From Curtobacterium luteum (lineage in GTDB: Bacteria > Actinomycetota > Actinomycetes > Actinomycetales > Microbacteriaceae), in the NCBI RefSeq assembly GCF_001475545.1, contig NZ_LDQC01000026.1:1-64000 (forward strand): DNA of 64,000 nt. The letters run 5' to 3'. How positions within the stretch are numbered: the stretch's first letter is position 1; every line of letters starts with the position of its first letter. This document shows positions 52,370-59,403 of this stretch, piece by piece. A program made the translations under genes and the position numbers. The notes under the pieces are model-generated. The model was given only the letters and a program-made list of their open reading frames with translations. It made no database searches and was not told where the DNA came from.

Positions 52370-53569
52370 ATGACCAGCAACCCGTCCATCACCGCGCGTC
52401 CGCCTCGGGCCTTCCGGGCCCGCGCTTCCCGCCTGGCGGCGGGCCTCGCAGCGCTCGCCGTCGTCGCCGGAGGCATCGTCGGCACCGCTGCGCCGGCCTC
52501 CGCGTCCGCCGTCTGGACGGGCAGCGTCCCCGCGGGCACGGTGCTCAACCCGGGCGACTCCGTCACCTCGCCGAACGGACAGTTCCGCCTGATCCTGCAG
52601 GGCGACGGCAACCTCGTCGAGTACGGCATCGGCAACGCCGTGCTGTGGGCGTCGGGGACCTCGAACAAGCCCGGGGCGACCGTGAAGATCGGCCGGGACC
52701 GCTCCGTCGACCTCATGTACAACGGCAAGCGCGTCACCCGGTGGGCCCTGGCGGGCAAGAAGTCCTCGACGTCGTTCGTCGTGCGCGGCGACGGGACGAT
52801 GGCGTTGCTCGCCGGGACCGAGTCGGTCGTCAACTGGAAGAGCTACCAGGACCGCGTCACGGCCGGGAACGTGGTCCTCGGCGGCACGACGCTCCGTTCG
52901 GACGCGAGCGGCACCCGCACCCTCGAGATGAAGACCGACGGCAACCTCGTGCAGCGCATCTCGGGCAAGGCGGTCTGGCAGTCGGGGACGGGCGGGAACC
53001 CCGGCTCCTGGGCCGCGGTGCAGAACGACGGCAACCTGGTCGTCTACAAGCCCGGCAAGACGGCGATCTGGCACACCGGGACGTACCGGTCCGGCGGCGG
53101 TTCGCTCCTCGTGCAGGTCGACGGCAACGTGGTGCTGTACGGCAAGAAGGACACGCGGACCTGGTCGACCAAGCCCGTCACGGGTCTGCTCTGGCCGGTC
53201 CTCAGCACGAAGCTCTCCGGCCGGTACGGCGACGACCGCGGCGCGAACCACGTCCCGCGCTACCACCAGGGCACCGACGCGCCGGTCCCCGTCGGCACTC
53301 CCGTGTACGCGTCGGGGACCGGTACCGTCACGAGCACCGTCGCGAACAACGCGAGCTACGGCAACTACGTCGTGGTGACGTACGGCAACGTGACCGTGCT
53401 CACGGCCCACCTGAGCAAGATCCAGGTGAAGAAGGGGCAGATCATCTCCCGTGGCATCGAGCTCGGGAAGTCGGGCAACACCGGGCAGTCGACGGGGCCG
53501 CACGTGCACGTCGAGACCCGGCGCGGCGGCACCCTCATCGATCCGCTGTCGGCCCTGCACTTCCGCTGA
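52370..53569 (+). CDS. Secreted M23 peptidase with mannose-binding-lectin-type repeats
   Basis: 399 residues. Signal peptide 1-46 (PASASA). Residues 48-270 contain bulb-type lectin repeats with the QxDxNxVxY signature (LQGDGNLVEY at 77-85, MKTDGNLVQR near 190, VQNDGNLVVY near 222, VQVDGNVVLY near 252). Residues 275-399 are an M23 zinc peptidase with His299 and Asp303 (HQGTD), His347 and His378/His380 (HVH). The lectin part probably targets the peptidase to mannose-type cell-surface glycans. AGGGGA precedes the ATG. Confidence 0.88.
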   Translation: MTSNPSITARPPRAFRARASRLAAGLAALAVVAGGIVGTAAPASASAVWTGSVPAGTVLNPGDSVTSPNGQFRLILQGDGNLVEYGIGNAVLWASGTSNKPGATVKIGRDRSVDLMYNGKRVTRWALAGKKSSTSFVVRGDGTMALLAGTESVVNWKSYQDRVTAGNVVLGGTTLRSDASGTRTLEMKTDGNLVQRISGKAVWQSGTGGNPGSWAAVQNDGNLVVYKPGKTAIWHTGTYRSGGGSLLVQVDGNVVLYGKKDTRTWSTKPVTGLLWPVLSTKLSGRYGDDRGANHVPRYHQGTDAPVPVGTPVYASGTGTVTSTVANNASYGNYVVVTYGNVTVLTAHLSKIQVKKGQIISRGIELGKSGNTGQSTGPHVHVETRRGGTLIDPLSALHFR

Positions 53570-53694
53570 CGCGGTCGGGGGCGGGTGGGGTCCGGCCTCG
53601 CCGGGGCGGTCGTCCGGCGAACCGGCGCCCCGCGTGTCAGCCCACGGCGGACTGGTACTCCAGTTCCACGCGGCGCGCGCCGTAGGCTTGGACG

Positions 53695-54486
53695 ATGCTC
53701 CGGACCCTCGCCCTCGTCGCGATCGGTGTCGTCGCCGGACTCCTCTCCGGGCTGTTCGGCGTCGGCGGCGGCGTCGTGGTCGTCCCGGCACTGATGGCCG
53801 TGCTCGGCATGGACCAGCGCCGCGCCTCCGCCACCTCGCTCGTGGCGATCGCCCCCGCAGCCGTCGTCGGTGCGGTCACCTACGGCGTGCAGGGCGAGGT
53901 GCACTGGCTCGCAGCGCTGACCCTGGCGGTCGGCAGCGTGGTCGGGGCGCCGATCGGTGCCCGGTTGCTCCGGACGATCCCGCTCCGCGCGCTGCCGTGG
54001 ATCTTCGTGGGCTTCATCGCGGTGGTGCTCGTGTCGCTCTTCTCGACGGTCCCGACCCGCGGCGGCGACGTGCACTTCGGCGTCGTGGAGGCCCTGGTGC
54101 TGCTCCTGCTCGGACTGCTGTCCGGCGTGCTGTCCGGGCTCGTGGGCGTCGGCGGCGGGGTCGTCATCGTGCCGGGGCTCGAGGTCGCCCTCGGCGCCGG
54201 TGACCTGCTCGCGAAGGGCACGTCGCTCCTGACGATGGTCCCGACGTCGGTGTCCGGCACGGTCGCGAACCTGCGCCGGCGTGCGGTGGACGTACGGGTC
54301 GGCCTGACGGTCGGGATCACGGCCGCGGTCTGCTCGCCGGCGGGTGCCTGGCTCGCCCGGCTGGTGGACCCGCAGGTCGGCACGTGGCTGTTCGCGGCGT
54401 TCCTCGTGGTGGTCGCGGTCATCGTGCTGAGCCGCGGTCGCCGGAGCCGGCGGGCAGCGGAGGCGACCGTCGGGGAGGTCGCGTGA
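53695..54486 (+). CDS. TSUP (TauE/SafE) family membrane transporter
   Basis: 263 residues in two homologous halves, each with a glycine-rich GLLSGLFGVGGGVVVVP or GVLSGLVGVGGGVVIVP motif, the TSUP signature. These carry sulfite, sulfonates or related anions. TAGGCT lies 6 nt before the ATG, so the mRNA is probably leaderless. The stop overlaps the next start (GTGA). Confidence 0.88.
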   Translation: MLRTLALVAIGVVAGLLSGLFGVGGGVVVVPALMAVLGMDQRRASATSLVAIAPAAVVGAVTYGVQGEVHWLAALTLAVGSVVGAPIGARLLRTIPLRALPWIFVGFIAVVLVSLFSTVPTRGGDVHFGVVEALVLLLLGLLSGVLSGLVGVGGGVVIVPGLEVALGAGDLLAKGTSLLTMVPTSVSGTVANLRRRAVDVRVGLTVGITAAVCSPAGAWLARLVDPQVGTWLFAAFLVVVAVIVLSRGRRSRRAAEATVGEVA

Positions 54487-55121
54487 CGGGCCTCCAGGCC
54501 GGCGGCTCGGCGGAGGACGTGATCACGGCCCTCGCGCGCACCACCGGCGACGTCGCCGCGGCCCGCAGGGTCGCGCGGCGGTTCGCCGCGCTGGACGAGG
54601 GTGAGCGCTCGGCGTTGCTCTGGAGCGAGGACCCGGGTGCGCGGCTGGTCGCGGTGCTGCTGCTCGTGCAGGCGATGCGGGAGCGTCCGGACGACGAGCT
54701 GACCGACGAGTACCTCGCCGCGGCGAAGGCCGAGCGCTTCGACGACCCGGTCCTCGTGGACCTCGCGGCGGAGGAACTCGTCGGCGCGCCCCTCGTCGCC
54801 GGCGGGTCGACGGGACAGCTCTTCGCGCTCGCGAAGTCCGACGTGGCGATCGTGCGCCGGATCGCGGTGGTCGCGACGCTGGCGTTCGTGAAGCAGGGCG
54901 ACGCGGAGGTCGCGCTCGGGATCGTCGGCCGGCTCGTGAGCGAGCGCGGCGAGACCGTGCAGTCCGCGGTCGGGTGGGTGTTGCGGGAGGTCGGGAAGCG
55001 CGCGTCCGAACCGGCGCTCGTGGCGTTCCTCGAGCGGCAGGGTCGTTGGCTCTCGCCCGCGGCGCGTACGACGGCGACCGAGCACCTGCCGCCGGCAGAC
55101 CGGGACCGCTTGCGCGGGTGA
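54483..55121 (+). CDS. AlkD-like DNA alkylation repair (HEAT) protein
   Basis: 212 residues of HEAT-like helices: VRRIAVVATLAFVK, VQSAVGWVLREVGKRASEPALVAFLERQ and ARTTATEHLPPADRDRL, the C-terminal pattern of AlkD glycosylases, which remove positively charged alkylated bases. The catalytic Asp could not be placed with certainty. Translationally coupled to the TSUP gene. Confidence 0.75.
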   Translation: MTGLQAGGSAEDVITALARTTGDVAAARRVARRFAALDEGERSALLWSEDPGARLVAVLLLVQAMRERPDDELTDEYLAAAKAERFDDPVLVDLAAEELVGAPLVAGGSTGQLFALAKSDVAIVRRIAVVATLAFVKQGDAEVALGIVGRLVSERGETVQSAVGWVLREVGKRASEPALVAFLERQGRWLSPAARTTATEHLPPADRDRLRG

Positions 55122-55127
55122 CGCCCT

Positions 55128-55146
55128 GGAGGCGCGGCTCGCCTCC
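55128..55146 (+). terminator. Short hairpin after the AlkD-like gene
   Basis: GGAGGCG (55128-55134) pairs with CGCCTCC (55140-55146), loop CGGCT, 7 nt past the stop. It resembles half of a GAGGC-family palindrome. Confidence 0.5.
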
Positions 55147-55201
55147 GCCTCGCCGGTCCCGTCATCGCGGGTGCGCGGGGCACGCGACTAGCCTGCTGCG
55201 C

Positions 55202-56104
55202 ATGCCCACGGACGTGCCCCGCATCGACGCCGACCTCGTCCGACGACTCGTGGCGACGCAGTTCCCCGAGTGGGCTGGCCTGCCCGTCAGCGAGGTCGCG
55301 CACCAGGGCTGGGACAACCGGACCTTCCGGCTCGGCGACGGCCTGAGCGTCCGGCTCCCGAGCGCTGCCGGGTACGTGCCCGCGGTCGAGAAGGAGCAGC
55401 GGGTCCTGCCGTACCTCGCCGCTCGCCTCGACGTCCCCGTGCCGGAGCCCGTGGCGCTCGGTTCGCCCGACCCCGACTACCCGTTCCCGTGGTCGGTGCG
55501 ACGGTGGCTCCCGGGGCGGGTGTCGGCCGACGTGCCGGACCCGGACCGCGGGCAGATCGCCGGCGACGTCGCCGCTGCGCTCGTGCAGTTGCGCGGCGTC
55601 CCCGTCGGGCCCGGACCGGCTGCGGGCACGCACTCGTTCCACCGGGGCGCGCACCCGTCGCGCTACGCCGCCGAGGTGGTCGCCGCGCTCGACACGCTCG
55701 GGTCCAGGGTCGACCGCGCCGCGTGCGAGGCGGTCTGGGACGCGGCGGCCCGTTCGACCTGGAGCAGCCCGCCCGTGTGGTTCCACGGCGACGTCGCTCC
55801 CGGGAACCTCCTCGTGGACGAAGCCGGCCGACTCAGCGCCGTGATCGACTTCGGGACGTGCGGCGTCGGGGACCCAGCGTGCGACCTCGTGCTGGCGTGG
55901 ACGTTCCTCGACCCCGATGCTCGCCAGGTGTTCCACGGCGCGGTCGGCCTCGACGCGGACACCTGGGCACGGGCTCGCGGATGGGCACTGTGGAAGTCGC
56001 TCATCATGCTCGCCGGGAGCGCCGGACCGGGCGACGCCGACGAACACCGTGCGGTCCTCGACGCCGTGCTCGCCGACCCGGTCACGACACCGAGCGCGGT
56101 CTGA
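55202..56104 (+). CDS. Aminoglycoside phosphotransferase-like kinase
   Basis: 300 residues with the APH fold: QGWDNRTFRLGDGLSVRLPS, the EKEQRVLPYLA glutamate, catalytic WFHGDVAPGNLL and metal-binding VIDFGTCGVGDPACDL. Many chromosomal members phosphorylate small molecules other than antibiotics, so resistance should not be assumed. TAGCCT lies 7 nt before the ATG. Confidence 0.85.
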   Translation: MPTDVPRIDADLVRRLVATQFPEWAGLPVSEVAHQGWDNRTFRLGDGLSVRLPSAAGYVPAVEKEQRVLPYLAARLDVPVPEPVALGSPDPDYPFPWSVRRWLPGRVSADVPDPDRGQIAGDVAAALVQLRGVPVGPGPAAGTHSFHRGAHPSRYAAEVVAALDTLGSRVDRAACEAVWDAAARSTWSSPPVWFHGDVAPGNLLVDEAGRLSAVIDFGTCGVGDPACDLVLAWTFLDPDARQVFHGAVGLDADTWARARGWALWKSLIMLAGSAGPGDADEHRAVLDAVLADPVTTPSAV

Positions 56105-56132
56105 CGGGGTCCGCGCCCTGGCTCCGACGCGG

Positions 56133-56735
56133 TCAGCTCCGTGGGTCGGGCTCCGGTGCGAGCGCCGCGCGCAGCACGACGTCGAGCGCCGCTGTCTGCC
56201 GCTCGGGCGTCCAGTGGTCCGGGTCGCCGGCCGCGAGCGCGGTGACGCCCTCCACCGCCGCACCGAGTGATCCTGCCCGCGCCGTGCAGGTGTCCGCGGG
56301 CAGGTTCGTCGCGGCGCCGATCAAGCGCGCGAGCCGATCGGCGAACGCGCGGGCGTTCCCGGCATGTCGCTCAGCGAGGGCCGGGTCGCTGAGTGCCGCG
56401 GCGAGGAAGCCGACCCAGACGCGAGCCTCCGCGGCACGATCGGCGTCGGTCGCGAGTGCCCCGAGTGCCACGGCGCGGACCGCCGCGGCGGGGTCGGGAG
56501 CGGTCGACTCGGCCTGGTCGGCGCGGACCCGGGTGCGCTCGTGGAGGACGGCGCGGGCGTGGAGGAGCAGTGCGCGCTTGTCCGGGAACGTGTGGAGGAC
56601 GAGGCCGGTGGTGCAGCCCGCCCGCTCAGCGACGGCTCGCAGGGTCAGCCCGGTGGGGCCGAGTTCGGCGAGGGCCGTGAACACCGCGTCGGAGAGGCGT
56701 GCGCGCTGCGCTGCGTCATCGCGGATCCGGGGCAC
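56133..56735 (-). CDS. TetR-family regulator
   Basis: 200 residues. The helix-turn-helix is LTLRAVAERAGCTTGLVLHTFPDKRALL. The GTG follows TACGCT (56742-56747) by 6 nt, and the GTAACA-GG-TGTTAC palindrome overlaps that box. Divergent from a GNAT acetyltransferase gene that it probably controls with itself. Confidence 0.85.
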   Translation of the reverse strand: MPRIRDDAAQRARLSDAVFTALAELGPTGLTLRAVAERAGCTTGLVLHTFPDKRALLLHARAVLHERTRVRADQAESTAPDPAAAVRAVALGALATDADRAAEARVWVGFLAAALSDPALAERHAGNARAFADRLARLIGAATNLPADTCTARAGSLGAAVEGVTALAAGDPDHWTPERQTAALDVVLRAALAPEPDPRS

Positions 56736-56744
56736 GAAGGAAGC

Positions 56745-56758
56745 GTAACAGGTGTTAC
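56745..56758. promoter_or_regulatory. TetR operator
   Basis: GTAACA-GG-TGTTAC is a perfect 6-bp inverted repeat; a second GTTAC-C-GTAAC (56754-56764) overlaps it. It covers the -10 box of tetR and lies 27 nt before the divergent GNAT gene. Confidence 0.7.
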
Positions 56759-56785
56759 CGTAACGACCGTCACGAAAGGACGGCC

Positions 56786-57313
56786 ATGCCCGACGCCACG
56801 CCCTGGACCATCACGACGACACCGTTCGACGACCCCGACGCGGACCGGCTCCGCCGAGCGCAGCGCCGGGAACTCGACGCCCGCTACGGCTCGAGCGACC
56901 ACGAGCCCGGCGTTCCGCCGTCCGGGGCGGACGTCCCCGTGTTCCTCGTCGCACGGGACGCCGACGGCACCCCGGTCGCGTGCGGTGGGCTCCGACCCCT
57001 CGCCGACGACGTCCTCGGCCCCGGTGTCGTCGAGGTGAAGCGGATGTACACGGCTCCCGAGGCGCGGGGGACCGGGGTGGCCACGGCTGTGCTGCGGGCG
57101 CTCGAGGACGAGGCCCGTCGCCTCGGCGCGCCGCGGCTGGTGCTCGAGACCGGACCCGCGCAGCCGGATGCGATCCGGTTCTACCAGCGTGAGGGGTACG
57201 AGCCGATCCCGCTCTTCGGGGCCTACGTCGGCTCGGACGTCTCGGTCTGCTTCGGTCGCTCGCTCGACGCCGTGGATCCGGATCAGCGCGAGAACACGTC
57301 GTCGAGCGTGTAG
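56786..57313 (+). CDS. GNAT-family N-acetyltransferase
   Basis: 175 residues. The acetyl-CoA site is VKRMYTAPEARGTGVATAVL and later elements are LVLETGPAQPDAIRFYQREGYEPI. The substrate is unknown. AAAGGA lies upstream of the ATG. Its last 31 bases overlap the end of the convergent deacetylase gene. Confidence 0.87.
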   Translation: MPDATPWTITTTPFDDPDADRLRRAQRRELDARYGSSDHEPGVPPSGADVPVFLVARDADGTPVACGGLRPLADDVLGPGVVEVKRMYTAPEARGTGVATAVLRALEDEARRLGAPRLVLETGPAQPDAIRFYQREGYEPIPLFGAYVGSDVSVCFGRSLDAVDPDQRENTSSSV

Positions 57314-58089
57314 GTCCCCAGCCGCCGCTGCCGGAGCAGTCGCCCGAGTCGGGGGAGTGCGCCGATCGTCCCAGGGTGGTTCGCGTGCCCGATCACGATC
57401 CGCCCCGCGGTGAACCACTGGTCGGCGAACCCGACGATCTGACCGGCGCCGATGTCACCGGAGTCGGCGAGCGTGCCGTACCAGAGCAGCGGCGTCGTGT
57501 ACCCGACCCGCGCGGCCGCTGCGTCCACCCGGGCGTCGTGGTAGCCGTACGGCGGACGGAAGTACGGCCGCGCGTCGACACCGAACGTGTGCTCGATGAA
57601 CTCGTGGTTCCGGGTGAGCTCGTCCTCGATGGCCTGGTCGGAGAGCCCGGTCAGCGCCGGGTGGTCCCACGTGTGGTTCCCGATCTGCACCTGCCCAGAC
57701 TCGATGAGTGGCCGGAGGGCGTCGGCGTGCTCCGTCCACGACGGGCGCACCCCGTTGACGAAGAACGTCAGCCGCGTGCCGGTCTCCCGGGCGAACCGGA
57801 CGTAGGCACCGACGACCTCCGGGGACGCGCCGTCGTCGACCGTCCACGCGATCCCCGGTGTCCCCGCGGGCAGCCCCGTCACCGTCCCGGCCGGGAGCGG
57901 TCGCTTCGCGATCGCCGGCGCGGTCCAGGTCGGTGGCGCCGTCGGCGTCGGGACGGCGACGGGCGTCGCGGAGCGGGACGGGTCGGTGACGCGACGGGGC
58001 GTGGCCGGCGAGCACGCCGACAGGGCCGAGGTGGCGAGCAGGGCACCGGCTGCGGCGAGCAGGGTGCGGCGGGTGGTGCGGTGGTCCAT
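57283..58089 (-). CDS. Tat-exported polysaccharide deacetylase lipoprotein
   Basis: 268 residues. TTRRTLLAAAG (twin arginines 7-8) and lipobox LSAC (Cys26) indicate export by Tat and lipid anchoring. A Pro/Thr spacer leads to a NodB domain with AWTVDDG (Asp85, Asp86), GNHTWDH (His139, His143) and RPPYGYHD (Arg178). It should remove acetyl groups from peptidoglycan or another glycan. An alternative ATG at 58101 adds four residues; 58089 is chosen for GGTGGGG just upstream. Confidence 0.87.
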   Translation of the reverse strand: MDHRTTRRTLLAAAGALLATSALSACSPATPRRVTDPSRSATPVAVPTPTAPPTWTAPAIAKRPLPAGTVTGLPAGTPGIAWTVDDGASPEVVGAYVRFARETGTRLTFFVNGVRPSWTEHADALRPLIESGQVQIGNHTWDHPALTGLSDQAIEDELTRNHEFIEHTFGVDARPYFRPPYGYHDARVDAAAARVGYTTPLLWYGTLADSGDIGAGQIVGFADQWFTAGRIVIGHANHPGTIGALPRLGRLLRQRRLGTYTLDDVFSR

Positions 58090-58414
58090 CCCCACCACCA
58101 TCCGACGGGGTCGGGTCCGGCACATCGCCGCGGCGGACGATCCTGCGGTGGCCGGTCGGCCATCGCCGCTTCCGCCGTACGTGCAGTTCGCGGGCCGGAC
58201 TGGAGGCACCTGGCGTGTCCGGCGCCCACCGCACGTCGCGGATGCGGCCGGGAACGCGCAACAGGGTCGGCCGACACCAGCGCCGGTGGCGCGACATGTC
58301 GTCCGCCGATCCGGCCCTGCGTGCGGCTCGGATCCGGGGTCTCCGGTCCGACGGCTGGCGACGCGGAAGCCCTCGGCAGCTCCTGCTACCGAGGGCCTTC
58401 GTCGTGTCCAGCAA
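58090..58414. other. Intergenic region with a terminator at its right end
   Basis: 325 nt without a convincing gene. GAAGCCCTCGG (58366-58376) and CCGAGGGCCTTC (58389-58400) form a stem with one bulge, placed to terminate the minus-strand mini-operon ending at 58415. The left part must contain the deacetylase promoter, which I could not resolve. Confidence 0.55.
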
Positions 58415-58639
58415 TCAGTACCGCTGCGGCAGCTGCTGGGCGCGTTTCGGGTGTTGCACGACGGCCGTGGCCGTGAAGCACGCCACGCTCGAGCCGGCCA
58501 GGATGAGGGCGGCAGCGAGGAGTCGGCTCGCCTGGGCGCTCCCCGGACCGACGACGCACACTGCGACGATCCCGAGCGTGATCGTCGAGCCGGCAAGTGC
58601 TCCCACGATCGTGTGGAGTACGGCTATGAGAGATCGCAA
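58415..58639 (-). CDS. Small two-helix membrane protein with TTG start
   Basis: 74 residues: two hydrophobic helices (about 5-30, IAVLHTIVGALAGSTITLGIVAV as a pattern; and 40-60, LLAAALILAGSSVACF) and a basic C-terminus (QHPKRAQQLPQRY). No family recognised. The only sensible start is TTG at 58639 with GGAAGGGGA 6 nt upstream. G+C is clearly lower than in the rest of the window. Third gene of a mini-operon, followed by a hairpin. Confidence 0.5.
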   Translation of the reverse strand: MRSLIAVLHTIVGALAGSTITLGIVAVCVVGPGSAQASRLLAAALILAGSSVACFTATAVVQHPKRAQQLPQRY

Positions 58640-58662
58640 GACGGTCCCCTTCCCGGATTCGA

Positions 58663-58812
58663 TCACTGGGAGTTGCACCAGGTGATCGAGGACGGCGGAA
58701 TGTTGTGGATCACGGTACCTCGGCCGTTCGATGCGCAGACGCCCAGGAATGCGCCCGCGACGGCAAGGAGGCCAGCGAGCGCGACACATGCTGCGGCACC
58801 AAGCCCCGTTAC
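58663..58812 (-). pseudogene. 49-codon membrane peptide ORF whose start has become GTA
   Basis: The frame reads VTGLGAAACVALAGLLAVAG and onward to a polar tail (NGRGTVIHNIPPSSITWCN), a typical single-helix small protein. It has no ATG, GTG or TTG. Its expected start overlaps the stop of the upstream gene as GTAA, where this genome normally uses GTGA: one G-to-A change would keep the upstream stop (TAA) but destroy the start. Either it is silent, it starts at a non-standard codon, or it is made by termination-reinitiation. Confidence 0.4.
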
Positions 58813-59117
58813 GCCTGATCCGGATCAACGGCGGCGTTCTGGACGATGCCACCCGTTGCCGCGAAGCCGGTCGCGTAGGAGTCGACTGTTGCAGCATCGA
58901 CGCCGGCTCGACGGGCGAGCGCTCCGTCGAACCGATCCTCGATTCGGTCTGTGGCATCGAACAAGGCCTGCACGGTTGTTTCGGTGATGGCAGTCGTCGC
59001 AGCGGGCGATGTCGCGGAGGCACTCGCCGGACTCGCCACGAGCATCGATCCGAACAGGGCGGCGGTCGTGGCTGCGATCAGGGTCGATCGAGCCTGGGTG
59101 ATGGTGAAGAGCTTCAA
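58809..59117 (-). CDS. Small secreted protein with TTG start
   Basis: 102 residues: signal peptide (about 1-36, LIAATTAALFGSMLVASPASASA) and a mature part of about 65 residues with a charged helix (VQALFDATDRIEDRFDGAL) and a Gly/Ala-rich end (SYATGFAATGGIVQNAA). No cysteine in the mature part. TTG at 59117 has GGAGGAAAA 4 nt upstream and no alternative start fits the signal peptide. No family recognised; a bacteriocin-like or surface peptide is possible but unproven. Confidence 0.55.
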   Translation of the reverse strand: MKLFTITQARSTLIAATTAALFGSMLVASPASASATSPAATTAITETTVQALFDATDRIEDRFDGALARRAGVDAATVDSYATGFAATGGIVQNAAVDPDQA

Positions 59118-59403
59118 GGGTTTTCCTCCAGTTCCAGCGACGTTGCTGGCCAGCAGGGTGCTGGTACTTGAAATTGTGCACGCACAATCTGAAATGTACA
59201 AGCGCATCACGGCGGCGCCGCCGCCTCAGTTGCTTTCTCGCGTCATCTCCTGCCTGCCGGCTCGACTCGGCCCACCCGCGCACCGTGCGTTCCGCGCGTC
59301 GGGGACGCGGCTGGGAACGCGCCACGGGGCGGGAGGGTAGCGACGGGGCGGAGACGAGCCGTGCCTCCAGGCCGGCCCGAAGCGACCACGAGAGGAACGC
59401 GAC
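59118..59403 (-). promoter_or_regulatory. Upstream region of the mini-operon with a 16-bp palindrome
   Basis: 286 nt without a gene. ATTGTGC-AC-GCACAAT (59173-59188) is a perfect inverted repeat about 55 nt before the TTG start, in the most AT-rich stretch of the area; TTGTGC or TTGTAC there could act as a -35 box. At 59355-59373 is half of a palindrome (CGAGCCGTGCCTCCAGGCC) matching the other half found at 55126. AGAGGAA at the right end is the ribosome site of the next gene. Confidence 0.45.

Noticed and set aside
55202-56104. An aminoglycoside-resistance gene
   Set aside because: Only general APH motifs are visible and the context is chromosomal housekeeping; such proteins have many other substrates.
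58215-58685. A plus-strand frame of 156 codons across the mini-operon region
   Set aside because: No ribosome site, Arg/Ser-rich composition, and it is antisense to the better-supported small genes.
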